Assembly (NCBI GenBank): GCA_021604605.1
Contig: BQJH01000003.1
Coordinates: 1-30,785 of the forward strand
Origin: Hyphococcus sp.
GTDB taxonomy: Bacteria > Pseudomonadota > Alphaproteobacteria > Caulobacterales > Parvularculaceae
Reading direction: 5' to 3'
Length of the DNA stretch: 30,785 nucleotides
Of this stretch, positions 16,290 to 24,881 are shown piece after piece. The translations under genes and the position numbers were made by a program. Position 1 is the first letter of the stretch. The number at the start of each line of letters is the position of its first letter. The notes beneath the pieces are model-generated. The model was not told the origin of the DNA and ran no database searches. It saw nothing but the letters and a program-made list of their open reading frames with translations.

Positions 16290-17165
16290 CTACGCGGTTT
16301 TGGACTTCAACCATTCTATCACATCGCGAACCATCGGGCGGCGTTCCGCATTGGGTAAATGTGCTAGATGAAAAGTATCTTGCCACTCTATCTCGGCGGC
16401 AAATTGCACCATGGCGCCGGTGGAAATATGATCGCGAACAATAATTTCAGGCAGGATCGCCACGCCTTGCCCGGCTAAAACTGCCTGCATAGCGACGAGA
16501 AAATGTTCCATGATAAAAGGCGGTGAGGCATCGGTGATCGTAGCGCCGGTTTCCTTCTCCCATTTTCGCCATTCATTATTGGCAAAAACCTGAAGACGGC
16601 GTGTTGTTGATAAAATGTTTTCGGCGCTCTTTTCTTTTACTTGCAGTGACGGTGCGCAGACCGGAACTAATGTCCCGCTGACCAATTCCGTTGAGACAAG
16701 TCCGCTCCATTCGCCGCCGCCAAAGCGGACGCTTAGATCAATTTCTTCCCGCGCGAGATCAACGGCCCGGTCAGAGGTTAGTATTTCCAACTCAATGCCA
16801 GGCAGGTCTTTTTCAAACACATCAAGCCGCGGGATCATGAATTGTGAGGCAAAGGATGCAACGGTCGCCAGGCGAAAACGTCTGGAACGAGGCGCCCGGC
16901 GCGAATACCGAGCGAAAGCATCGCTCAGTTTATCAAAAGCGGGCGTAAGGGCGCTGGCGAGTTCACGCCCTTCCACGGTGAGCACTAATCCATCGGGCAG
17001 GCGTTCAAAAAGCTGGGCGCCAATAAACTCTTCCAGAGAAATGATTTGCTTGCTTACGGCGCCTTGCGTCACACCAAGTTCTTCGGCGGCTCTAGAAAAA
17101 TTCTTATGTCGCGCGGCAACTTCAAATGCGCGCGCAGCATTTAACGGTGGTAGCGATCGGACCAT
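16290..17165 (-). CDS. LysR-family transcriptional regulator, GcvA-like
   Basis: The protein starts MVRSLPPLNAARAFEVAARH, the characteristic opening of GcvA-type LysR regulators, followed by the helix-turn-helix NFSRAAEELGVTQGAVSKQI and a substrate-binding effector domain. I use the ATG at 17163-17165 (291 residues) because it matches family starts; a GTG at 17178-17180 in frame gives five extra residues. No convincing ribosome site precedes either. It overlaps the end of the upstream transporter gene by 25 bases, so translation is probably coupled. LysR proteins often control neighbouring genes; the DMT transporter and ridA are the obvious candidates, but no operator is evident. Confidence 0.9.
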   Translation of the reverse strand: MVRSLPPLNAARAFEVAARHKNFSRAAEELGVTQGAVSKQIISLEEFIGAQLFERLPDGLVLTVEGRELASALTPAFDKLSDAFARYSRRAPRSRRFRLATVASFASQFMIPRLDVFEKDLPGIELEILTSDRAVDLAREEIDLSVRFGGGEWSGLVSTELVSGTLVPVCAPSLQVKEKSAENILSTTRRLQVFANNEWRKWEKETGATITDASPPFIMEHFLVAMQAVLAGQGVAILPEIIVRDHISTGAMVQFAAEIEWQDTFHLAHLPNAERRPMVRDVIEWLKSKTA

Positions 17166-18076
17166 GGATTTTTGTACCACGTTGTTTGCGGGTCAGTAAG
17201 AGGGCCGAATTGAAGCGCTTTGATTATTTGTTGCCCGGCAATGCAAAGACTAAGACCGAGCATCACCAAGAGCGCCCCGGCAATTTCCAACTGTGTTAGT
17301 GTTTCATCAAGGAAGGCATTCGCTGTGAAAATCCCTGTGATCGGAATGAGTAAAGCAAAGGGTGTAATCTGCGCGGCGGTGTATCGATTTAATAATCCGC
17401 CCCATAAGGCGTAAGCGGCAAGGGTTGAGAGATAACCCATATAGGCAATAGAAAACCAGGCCTTTGGCGACAGGTCCATGAGCAGGACAATTGGGTTTTG
17501 TGTCTCGATGAAATACGAAATGGTGAACAAAGGCGCCAACGGTACAATGCTGACCCACACCATGAAACGAAAAAGAGCAACGTCCTTCATCCGTTTCATG
17601 ATGATATTGGATATGGCCCATGCCAGCGCCGCTGCGAGAATGAGCGCTAGCCCAATATGGGTAATGGCGGCGCCGGCGGCGATAAAGAAAAACAAAAAAC
17701 CGGCAATAGATATCGCGATGGCGCTTGCCTGAAGAGGTGTGATGGTTTCCTTTAGAAAAAAAACGCTTAGCGCGATTGTAAAAAATATTTGCGCCTGCAG
17801 AATAAGTGAAGCGAGGCCAGCGCTGGCGTCTGCGCGCATGGCCATAAAAAGCATTCCAAATTTTATTACGCCAATCAGGATGCCAACAGCGACCACATTC
17901 CAGATCGATGTGTTGGGGAAAGGCACAAAGAAAATTGCCGGAAGGGCGACGATCAAAAACCGCATGGCGATAAAAAGAATGGGGGGCAGCTCTTCCAGTC
18001 CGACCTTCACAATCGAAAAGCTCACGCCCCAGATTGTGACGGTGATGAAGGCAAGAAGGATGTCTTTTGCCGGCAT
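17141..18076 (-). CDS. DMT-superfamily (EamA) transporter
   Basis: A 311-residue integral membrane protein with ten likely membrane helices arranged as two EamA repeats. The first repeat has IWGVSFSIVKVGLEELPPILF and the second ends with PITGIFTANAFLDETLTQLEI and GALLVMLGL, both typical EamA segments. Members export small metabolites such as amino acids or drugs across the inner membrane; the cargo is not predictable. Its last codons overlap the LysR gene. The C-terminal tail after the last helix (FGPLTDPQTTWYKNPWSDRYHR) is hydrophilic and may owe part of its sequence to that overlap. Upstream, 163 bases separate it from the divergent secreted-protein gene. Confidence 0.9.
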   Translation of the reverse strand: MPAKDILLAFITVTIWGVSFSIVKVGLEELPPILFIAMRFLIVALPAIFFVPFPNTSIWNVVAVGILIGVIKFGMLFMAMRADASAGLASLILQAQIFFTIALSVFFLKETITPLQASAIAISIAGFLFFFIAAGAAITHIGLALILAAALAWAISNIIMKRMKDVALFRFMVWVSIVPLAPLFTISYFIETQNPIVLLMDLSPKAWFSIAYMGYLSTLAAYALWGGLLNRYTAAQITPFALLIPITGIFTANAFLDETLTQLEIAGALLVMLGLSLCIAGQQIIKALQFGPLTDPQTTWYKNPWSDRYHR

Positions 18077-18239
18077 GACATAAGGCTTTCAAAGGCTGCT
18101 GCCTCATTGAAATGGCGCGGCTTCACGTTGAAAAGAATGGAGAAAAGCGCGCGTAGACCATGAGAATAATTCGGCGTCGGTGAAGTGCTTGCCGATGCTG
18201 ATTTCCTGACCTAGACTATCGGCAGGGGAGGTATGGGCT

Positions 18240-19691
18240 TTGACAAACCCTCGGGGAAATAAACGCTTTTGGCGATATCGTGTTCTTGGGGCGACAGTAC
18301 TGGCTGTTGCGGGCGTTACGCTTGCGGGTGGCGGCGTTGCTTTATCCCAATCAGCGAATGAGTCAGCGGAGCAATCATCTGAGGAGAAGGTGGCGGCGAA
18401 AAAATCCGAAAGCCCGTTACTCAAAGCGCTTCAGGCTAAGGTTCAGCAAACCAATCAGACAGTCCCCATAGAACGCCCGACCATTAATCCGGAAGTGTTG
18501 ACCCTGGACCCTTCGCGCTTGCGTTTGGTGGAAACTGAGACGCGCAATGTCGTGATTGATTTTGAAAATGTGCAAGGCGCGCCATCCGGCGGCGGTGTTG
18601 CTCTTGATGGTCAATATGCGGATGAATTTGGTGTTAGCTTCGGGCCCGGCGCCAGCGTGCATACCTGCCAGTCATCGGAATTTTCAGCGACGACAGCTTT
18701 CACGTCTCTTTGCCCATACTCACAAGCCGCAAGCGGCCGCCGCGCCGCGCTGCATGAGCCGCGTTCCGGCGGGCGTGCGATGACGATCAATTTCGCGCAA
18801 GCAGTTTCTTATCTTTCGATGAAGATCAATCCGACTGGCGGCACGCAAGACGAGCGTTTCATTGCGCAGATTAATGGGTTTAACACCAGCGGCGAGCGCG
18901 TCGCCACAAACAGCATCGACTTTCAATGGTTTCAGGATGCGTTTACATGGCCGACAAGTCTTGAGCTTGAAACAGATGATGCGCGCGTTGCGCGCGTCAC
19001 GATAGAGCTGCGCCGTCCGTCCCAGAATAATCAGCCGGTGCGGTTTTTAATTGATGATCTTGAGCTCGTTTATGCGGAAGAGCTGAGCGATGCGCCGGTC
19101 ATCTCCGCCCTTCAGGAAGAACAGCGCCCGCCCCGCATAGCCAATCAGGAAACGGTGCAGTCGAGCCGCGACAAGGAAGTGCAAGACGAATTGCGGCTAT
19201 ATCCGGCGGCGACACGCATCCGCACGCAAATCGATTGGGACGCCGTTGACGTGACACTAGGTCAGCAAAAAGATCGTAACATCAGCGCAGCGCCAGCAAG
19301 TATGGACAATGTTAGTGATATTGCGGAGTTGCCGCTGATTCTGCCGGCCCGTGCTGATGCGGGATCGGTCTCGATTGTTGGCGGCAAGGATAATTATCAC
19401 GCAAGTTTTGAACGCGGGGGCCGCGCCTACAGCCTTTATGGCACAAGGGTTCTAAGCGTCATCAAACCGGCGGCTGGCGCTCCGTCGCCAACCCGTAACC
19501 TCAACATCATTGAAAGCGATTACGCGTTGATCGCGACCTTCTCGCTTTATGGCGCGTCCTATACGTTGACCGGCTACTGCCTCAATGACAGCGCGGAAGA
19601 AGATGCTGATTGTCATGATGGCGATGCTCTCGGTGAGGTTGCCATGGAAATGGCGGTCGTGGTTGGCGCTAGCGGTGAGGGGCGACCATAA
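18240..19691 (+). CDS. Exported protein of unknown function, coupled to an M23 peptidase
   Basis: I do not recognise a named family for the whole protein. It starts with TTG at 18240-18242, supported by AGGGGAGG about eight bases upstream. Residues 13-36 form a signal peptide or membrane anchor. A low-complexity charged stretch follows, then a beta-rich domain (about 105-275) beginning VVIDFENVQGAPSGGGVALDGQ, similar in style to the carbohydrate-binding-like or anchor domains of secreted proteins, with cysteines in VHTCQ and SLCPY that may form a disulfide. A second part (about 350-480) ends with a NDSAEEDADCHDGD acidic run. The stop overlaps the next start by one base (TAATG), so it is made together with the M23 peptidase. 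Function is open. Confidence 0.78.
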   Translation: MTNPRGNKRFWRYRVLGATVLAVAGVTLAGGGVALSQSANESAEQSSEEKVAAKKSESPLLKALQAKVQQTNQTVPIERPTINPEVLTLDPSRLRLVETETRNVVIDFENVQGAPSGGGVALDGQYADEFGVSFGPGASVHTCQSSEFSATTAFTSLCPYSQAASGRRAALHEPRSGGRAMTINFAQAVSYLSMKINPTGGTQDERFIAQINGFNTSGERVATNSIDFQWFQDAFTWPTSLELETDDARVARVTIELRRPSQNNQPVRFLIDDLELVYAEELSDAPVISALQEEQRPPRIANQETVQSSRDKEVQDELRLYPAATRIRTQIDWDAVDVTLGQQKDRNISAAPASMDNVSDIAELPLILPARADAGSVSIVGGKDNYHASFERGGRAYSLYGTRVLSVIKPAAGAPSPTRNLNIIESDYALIATFSLYGASYTLTGYCLNDSAEEDADCHDGDALGEVAMEMAVVVGASGEGRP

Positions 19692-20662
19692 TGCGGGGTT
19701 TATTCTTCATTATCTTGATCGTCGGGATTGTTTTTGCGCTGTATTATTATAGCGGTGATGAAAATGACGGCGTCACCATTGTTACGCCTGATGTGGAAGA
19801 ACCCGCTGATCCCGATACGCCTTCAGATCCTCCAGAAGACCCTCCTGCTGATCCTCCGGGTAATGAAGACCCTGACCCAGTACCGGTTCCTGATCCGACG
19901 CCGGAATTGCCTCATGATCCGCCGGGTAAACTTTTACGGTTGCAGCCTGATGATCGCGGCACCGCCCGCAATAATGGTAAGTCCGGTATAACGGATCCAT
20001 CGGTTGTGGCGCCGCTCATGCGTTTCCCCATTGATCGCGGCCCGGCGTTTTTAAATTCGCAGATTTTTATGTTTGGCGGCGGCGGCTATAATTATGGCGG
20101 CGGTGAGGTTTACGATAACCCGAATGTTGGCCAGGAAAATGACGCGCGCAATTTTGACTATCCGTGGAAAGATAATTTCTGCGAGGTCAGGACGCGCGGC
20201 AACGGGCTCTGCGCCGCTGGTGTTGGTCACCATGGACAGGATATCCGCCCGGGCACATGCGATAATGGTGAGTTTCTAGCCGTCGCGCCGGAAGACGGTT
20301 TTATTCGGCGTATCGGGTCCACTCATCTGGTTGAAATTTATGGAGATTCTGGGCTTGTCTATAAATTCCTTCATATCGACCGGCCGTTGCAGCCCGGGAT
20401 TGTCAAAAATGCGCGCGTGACGAAAGGTCAGCCGATCGGGAAAATCTCCAACAAAACCGGCGCGACCTCGCGCTCGACAACGGTGCATTTACATTTTGAG
20501 ATTTGGCACGGAACGGCCTCTGGCGGGGTCAACACTGGCGCCGGGCCACTGCCGCCCTATACGAGCCTCGTTGAATCTTATCTCGACCTGATAGAAGCAA
20601 ACCCGGATCAGTTTGACCCATTGCCGCCGCCCGACAATGTCGCGGAGTGCCGCGCGCCTTAA
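19691..20662 (+). CDS. M23-family (LytM-like) metalloendopeptidase, membrane-anchored
   Basis: A 323-residue protein. Residues 4-20 form an N-terminal membrane anchor, then residues 34-78 form an acidic proline-rich spacer of DPxxPP-like units that could span part of the periplasm. The M23 domain holds the zinc ligands His180 and Asp184 (HHGQD) and His268 (HLHFE), with His228 and His266 as likely catalytic residues. All are present, so it should be an active peptidoglycan endopeptidase rather than a degenerate LytM factor. Cysteines at 164, 174 and 190 are unusual and suggest disulfides. It is translationally coupled to the preceding gene. Its stop overlaps the stop of the convergent regulator gene. 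Confidence 0.88.
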   Translation: MRGLFFIILIVGIVFALYYYSGDENDGVTIVTPDVEEPADPDTPSDPPEDPPADPPGNEDPDPVPVPDPTPELPHDPPGKLLRLQPDDRGTARNNGKSGITDPSVVAPLMRFPIDRGPAFLNSQIFMFGGGGYNYGGGEVYDNPNVGQENDARNFDYPWKDNFCEVRTRGNGLCAAGVGHHGQDIRPGTCDNGEFLAVAPEDGFIRRIGSTHLVEIYGDSGLVYKFLHIDRPLQPGIVKNARVTKGQPIGKISNKTGATSRSTTVHLHFEIWHGTASGGVNTGAGPLPPYTSLVESYLDLIEANPDQFDPLPPPDNVAECRAP

Positions 20663-21459
20663 AGCTTTTTTGCGGCGGCCTCAAATTCTGAAATTTCTTC
20701 TCTCACCTGCTTCGGGAGCATCGTTTCTGGCCCGCTCGCCATGCCAGACCAGAGGGTTCGTCCATTTGATGCAGACTTGGCATGAAGGGCGACTGCTGGG
20801 TGACCATCCCAAAGGATTAGGCGACCGCTGACAATGACAGTCGCTTCTGGCTGGGCAGTGACCTGAAAGCTTTCTTGGCGCGCGACCTCAACACTTAACA
20901 GCTCGGATACAGCTAATGTAAGAGCCGAATATTGCTCATCGTCAGTTTGGTCTTCTATCGGTGTGACGGCAATGAGTAGTAAATTGGGTTGAGAATTTTG
21001 ATTTTTACCCCAACTCTGCGAAATGATCAGCACCATGATGGCGATCAGGACAGCGCTAGCGCCAATACCGATAGCCCGCCGCCGAAAATCATTCAAAGGA
21101 TTGCTGCTCGAATTAGTATTGGCGTCGGGGTCGCCACTTTGTGTTGTCATGCTGAGCGGCGCGATCATGCGGTAGCCGCGCTTGGGCAGCGTTTCGATGT
21201 ATTCTGGTTTGCGGGCGTCATCCCCCAGAGCGCGCCGAATATCTGAAATCACCACAGCAACACTGTTAGGGCTGATAAATCTTCCCTCCCAAACCTGCTC
21301 AATGATATCGGAATGGGAGACCAGCTTTCCTTCACTCTGACACAACACTTCGAGAAGGGCGCATGCCCGATTTTCAAGCCGTTGGGTTTGGCCTTCGCGG
21401 CGTAAAATACCTGTCACAGAGGAAAATTCCCAAGAGCCGATGGTTATGAAATCAGTCAT
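20659..21459 (-). CDS. CadC-like membrane-bound winged-helix regulator
   Basis: A 266-residue protein with an OmpR/PhoB-type winged helix at residues 5-100 (ENRACALLEVLCQSEGKLVS, then NSVAVVISDIRRALGDD and LPKRGYRMIA), no receiver domain, one membrane helix (about 129-147) and a periplasmic domain of about 115 residues. This is the architecture of CadC/ToxR-like one-component regulators, which sense a periplasmic signal and act directly on DNA from the membrane. The periplasmic part (LLLIAVTPIEDQTDDEQY...) looks like the FlgO/TolB-N-like domain often found in these proteins. Its stop overlaps that of the convergent M23 gene, and it diverges from the secreted-protein gene at 21594; either may be a target. 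Confidence 0.85.
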   Translation of the reverse strand: MTDFITIGSWEFSSVTGILRREGQTQRLENRACALLEVLCQSEGKLVSHSDIIEQVWEGRFISPNSVAVVISDIRRALGDDARKPEYIETLPKRGYRMIAPLSMTTQSGDPDANTNSSSNPLNDFRRRAIGIGASAVLIAIMVLIISQSWGKNQNSQPNLLLIAVTPIEDQTDDEQYSALTLAVSELLSVEVARQESFQVTAQPEATVIVSGRLILWDGHPAVALHAKSASNGRTLWSGMASGPETMLPKQVREEISEFEAAAKKL

Positions 21460-21474
21460 TTGCGCTTTCTTCTA

Positions 21475-21504
21475 ATGATAAAAAATCGAGACTTTCTCTG
21501 ACAA
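21475..21504 (-). promoter_or_regulatory. Candidate promoter of the CadC-like regulator gene
   Basis: On the minus strand TTGTCA (21499-21504) and TATCAT (21475-21480) are separated by 18 bases, each one mismatch from the sigma-70 consensus. Transcription would begin only about ten bases before the ATG, giving a very short leader. Confidence 0.4.
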
Positions 21505-21593
21505 TATCCCGAGCTGTAACTTCCGCAGCTTTTCTTTATTTGCCAATGTTCGGCGGACACGGCGAAGTGGCTCCTCATTTTGGGAGAATAGCC

Positions 21594-22748
21594 GTGCAAA
21601 AATCAATAGCGTTTAGCCTTGCCGTCATTTTAACCTCTATCGTGAGCATGTCGGCGCCAGCTCATGCCGAAACCCTTAAATTTGAAGGAAAAAAATGGGT
21701 CATAAATGAATATGAAGGGAGCGCGGCGCGCGTTGAAAATTTCTTGGGACGCAAGGCATTATTTCTTCAGCAAACCGTCGCCTTGCTGGAGGGCGATAAC
21801 CTTCGTGATGTCGTCATCGAGTATGAGTATGCCTCTACGCATCCGTCAGGGTTTATCGGGGTAAACTTTCGTGCCGACCTTGAGGCGTCGAATTTGGAGC
21901 AATTCTACACCCGGCCACACCAATCAGGACACCCTGACGCGACGCAATATATGGTGATGATCAATGGCTCCGCGACATGGCAATTGCACGCCGGTCCGAA
22001 TGATGCGGTGGCGACCGATCTCCCTTCGCGTGAATGGATCAAGGTCCGCATTGTTGCGATTGGTGATCGCGCTGACATTTTTGTGGGCGATATGACCAAA
22101 CCGCTTATGCATGTGCCAGATCTGCGTCATGATGGTGGAGAGGGGCGTTTTTCGCTTTACGCTTCTGACCGGCCATGGATGACCGAAACCGGCGCCTATT
22201 TCTCCAATATTACGGTCCGCCCGGCGACCAAAAATGACGCCATTATCGGTGAGCCAAATGAGAGCGATCCAACCCCCGAAGGGTTGCTGACGCAATTTGA
22301 AGTCTCCAAACCCTTCGCGGAAAAAACCCTCGCCAATAAATATTCACTCGATGGTTTAGATGTATTGTCAGATAAGTGGACTTTGTTAGCGGTGGAAAAT
22401 GATGGTGTCGCTAATCTCGCGAGAACGACACCGCTTAAGCCTGAGGCAAATACTGTGTTGGTGAAGTTTCGTGTTGCTTCTGAAGAAGACACAAACCGCT
22501 TACTGAAATTCGGATACTCCGACCGTATTCATCTTTTCGTAGACGGTGCGCTTGTCTATGCTGGCAATGCGCAGTGGCGTGCGCGTGATCACCGTTTCCT
22601 CGGCACGATCGCCCTTGCGGACAGTGTAGCGCTGAACTTGAAGGCTGGTGAAACGGAAATCGTTGCCGCCATATCTGAATCCTTCGGCGGCTGGGGTTTC
22701 AAGGCCCAGTTACAGGATCAGGACGGTCTGGAGATCAGTCCACACTAG
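21594..22748 (+). CDS. Secreted protein with a lectin-like jelly-roll domain, function unknown
   Basis: I choose the GTG at 21594, since GGGAGA lies about eight bases upstream and a clean Sec signal peptide follows at once (QKSIAFSLAVILTSIVSMS, cleavage after APAHA). The longer open frame back to 21540 would bury that signal. The mature protein of about 360 residues has an N-terminal domain (about 30-215) reading VVIEYEYASTHPSGFIGVNFR, then EWIKVRIVAIGDRADIFVGD and GRFSLYASD, the pattern of concanavalin-like domains such as DUF1080. The C-terminal part looks like a second beta-rich domain that may bind carbohydrate. No catalytic residues are clear. It diverges from the CadC-like gene. Confidence 0.8.
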   Translation: MQKSIAFSLAVILTSIVSMSAPAHAETLKFEGKKWVINEYEGSAARVENFLGRKALFLQQTVALLEGDNLRDVVIEYEYASTHPSGFIGVNFRADLEASNLEQFYTRPHQSGHPDATQYMVMINGSATWQLHAGPNDAVATDLPSREWIKVRIVAIGDRADIFVGDMTKPLMHVPDLRHDGGEGRFSLYASDRPWMTETGAYFSNITVRPATKNDAIIGEPNESDPTPEGLLTQFEVSKPFAEKTLANKYSLDGLDVLSDKWTLLAVENDGVANLARTTPLKPEANTVLVKFRVASEEDTNRLLKFGYSDRIHLFVDGALVYAGNAQWRARDHRFLGTIALADSVALNLKAGETEIVAAISESFGGWGFKAQLQDQDGLEISPH

Positions 22749-22889
22749 CTCCAGTATTCCGAACGGCGACTGATTTGAATTCTGTTTTTTTGCGTCCTAT
22801 GCTTGTCTTGTGTCATGCGCGTCATTGTTCAGGTGTGCGTGTCTTGGCGCCCCTTGTATGGGCGCGCTTGTAGCAACGGAGGCAATCTC

Positions 22890-23504
22890 ATGAGTGAAAT
22901 GCCCGCCATGAGCGATGCGCAGAAGCTTGAAATGGAAATCATGCAGAAGTCGGCGGAGCTTGCTGCATTGCGCAAAGCCGAGGCGCCGCGAGACGTTCCT
23001 GATTACAAGTTCAGAACGCTGACAGGTGAGGTGGCGCTCTCAGACCTCTTTGCCGGGCGCGATAAATTGCTGGCGATCCACAATATGGGCCAGGGTTGCC
23101 GCTACTGCACATTATGGGCGGACGGCATCAACGGCATCCTTCCTCATCTCGAAGACGCGATGGCTGTCGCCCTTCTCTCCAAGGATGCGCCGGACGTGCA
23201 ACAGCGCATGGCCTCTAATCGTGGTTGGCGCTTTACCCTCGCCTCTCATGGCGGCGGCGCTTATCTGGATGAGCAGAGCGTCTTTGAAAGTGGCGGCAAC
23301 TATCCGGGTGCGGTTGTTTATGAACGCAAAGACGGAAAGATGTATCGCTCTGGCGCCTGCGCTTTTGGTCCCGGTGATCTCTATTCTCCCATGTGGCATT
23401 TCCTCTCTCTGGCGGGCATCGGTCAGGACGAGTGGACACCGCAATTCAATTATTGGAGCCGCCCGCAAAAGCTCGAAGATGGCGGCGAAAACATCCGTGA
23501 CTGA
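22890..23504 (+). CDS. DUF899-family thioredoxin-like protein
   Basis: A 204-residue protein starting at the ATG at 22890, which has GGAGG seven bases upstream; the open frame to 22803 is not supported. It matches DUF899, a thioredoxin-fold family: PDYKFRTLTGEVALSDLFAGR and the MGQGCRYCTLWADGINGI segment, which carries the Cys-x2-Cys pair of this family in place of the usual CGPC. The tail has the FGPGDLYSPMWHFLSLAGI region typical of the group. A redox role is suggested by the fold but not proven. Its last 26 bases overlap the start of yidD, so the two are probably co-translated. Confidence 0.85.
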   Translation: MSEMPAMSDAQKLEMEIMQKSAELAALRKAEAPRDVPDYKFRTLTGEVALSDLFAGRDKLLAIHNMGQGCRYCTLWADGINGILPHLEDAMAVALLSKDAPDVQQRMASNRGWRFTLASHGGGAYLDEQSVFESGGNYPGAVVYERKDGKMYRSGACAFGPGDLYSPMWHFLSLAGIGQDEWTPQFNYWSRPQKLEDGGENIRD

Positions 23505-23829
23505 AACCGTTGAAGCGTCCGCACCAAAAAATCTGATCGCCCACGCCGTCGCCGGCGTCGTTTGGGTCTATAAGCGGACGCTCTCGCCTGTGTTGTATTT
23601 TTTCGGCGCGCGCTGCCGGCATTATCCAACTTGTTCTGAATATGCCGTTGACGCTTTTTCAAAACATCACCCCTGGCGCGCCTTTTGGCTCAGCCTTTCA
23701 CGCATTTTACGCTGTCACCCGTTCGGTAGCCACGGGATTGATCCGGTCCCGGATGAATATGCTGGTGCCTGGTGGCAGATCTGGCGTCTTGGCGACTGGG
23801 CCTGGACGGAGAGAGGGGGTGACAAGTGA
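23479..23829 (+). CDS. yidD: Membrane protein insertion efficiency factor YidD
   Basis: A 116-residue protein with the YidD core: VYKRTLSPVLYFFGARCRHYPTCSEYAVDAF and then RILRCHPFGSHGIDPVP. YidD is a small amphipathic protein at the inner membrane that helps YidC insert membrane proteins. In most bacteria it lies in the rpmH-rnpA-yidD-yidC cluster; here it instead follows a DUF899 gene, an arrangement also common in some alphaproteobacteria. The ATG at 23479 overlaps DUF899 by 26 bases; a GTG at 23497 is the alternative. An extended N terminus of about 20 residues precedes the usual start. Its stop overlaps the GTG of the desaturase gene by four bases. Confidence 0.93.
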   Translation: MAAKTSVTETVEASAPKNLIAHAVAGVVWVYKRTLSPVLYFFGARCRHYPTCSEYAVDAFSKHHPWRAFWLSLSRILRCHPFGSHGIDPVPDEYAGAWWQIWRLGDWAWTERGGDK

Positions 23830-24815
23830 CTGCTAGCCTTAAAAAAGGATCGGACAGAATAGTCGTCGCTAGTCATGCTGATCCGGCAATTGGCCATGTG
23901 AAATGGCGCCCCGCTAAATCGATCTGGATTGGCGTGATGACCATCGTGGCGATTGTCGGTGGGCCAATGACATTTACGTGGTCTGCATTTGCCGTGTTTT
24001 TGTGTTTGACGAGTGTTACCCTTTGCGCCGGGCATTCGGTTGGCATGCACCGGCGGCTCATTCACAACAGTTTTAAGTGCCCGCTATGGCTTGAATATCT
24101 GCTCGTTTATCTGGGCGTGCTTGTTGGTATGGCGGGACCCATCGGTATGATCCGCCAGCATGATTTGCGTGACTGGGCGCAACGCCAACATGCGTGTCAT
24201 GATTATTTGTGCCACCGGCGCGGCTTCTGGGTTGATTATTTCTGGTAGTGCCATTGTGATGTCGAATTAGATCACCCACCGAGATTCCAACTCGAAGACC
24301 GTCTCCGCAATGATCGCATCTACTATTGGATGGAACGGACATGGATGGCGCAGCAAATTCCGTTGGCATTGATTTTATTTCTACTTGGCGGTTGGGCGTT
24401 TGTTATTTGGGGTGTCGCCGTTCGGGTGACAGTCTCTGTAACCGGGCATTGGCTGGTCGGTCATTTTGCGCATCATCAATATGGGCCGCCCAATGCAAAT
24501 ATGAGCTGGCGTATTATCAATGCAAATGTTCAAGGCAGAGACGTTTCTATCGCTGGTCTCATCAGTATGGGTGAAAGCTGGCATAATAATCACCACGCAT
24601 TTCCGGGCTCGGCGAAGATAGGCTTACTGCCAAACCAACCAGATCCCGGTTGGTGGTTTATCTTACTGTTAAAACGCTTTGGTCTTGTGCGAAACATTAT
24701 TACCCCGGCCGAGATGCCAGAACGCCGGGAGCGTGTGCGTCTCACGCCATCAAATAGCGGTTGGACAATTTGCCAATTGCGCAAAGCCTTGTGGCGGCGG
24801 GTTTTCGGCATATGA
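23826..24815 (+). pseudogene. Fatty-acid (acyl-CoA delta-9-type) desaturase interrupted by an in-frame amber codon
   Basis: One frame runs from GTG at 23826 to TGA at 24813-24815, broken only by a TAG at 24246-24248. Both sides belong to one membrane desaturase: before the stop are the histidine box HRRLIH and the WAQRQHACHDYLCHRR region; after it come LDHPPRFQLEDR, TGHWLVGHFAHHQYG and the HNNHH box. Homologues usually read Trp-Gln here, so a single C-to-T change in CAG would make the stop. No frameshift or deletion is present. Either the gene is freshly inactivated, the stop is read through, or the base is a sequencing error. The enzyme would add double bonds to acyl chains in the membrane. 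The next possible in-frame start after the stop is an ATG at 24330, which would miss the first histidine box. Confidence 0.85.
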
Positions 24816-24844
24816 AAAACAGGGCGACTAAATAGCCGCCCTGT
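24815..24844 (-). terminator. Rho-independent terminator of the slipin gene
   Basis: ACAGGGCG (24819-24826) pairs with CGCCCTGT (24837-24844) around a ten-base loop. On the minus strand the stem is followed by TTTTT, so it suits the end of the slipin transcript. It starts right at the stop codon of the desaturase gene. Confidence 0.8.
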
Positions 24845-24881
24845 CTTCGCTCTTGGATGGATAAGCTTGAATAAAGCGAGT

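Noticed and set aside
18104..18424. Minus-strand open frame upstream of and overlapping the exported-protein gene
   Set aside because: It is antisense to the signal peptide region of a better-supported gene and has no own ribosome site.
24330..24815. Independent desaturase-like gene starting at the ATG after the amber codon
   Set aside because: It lacks the first histidine box and is in the same frame as the upstream part, so it is the second part of one interrupted gene.
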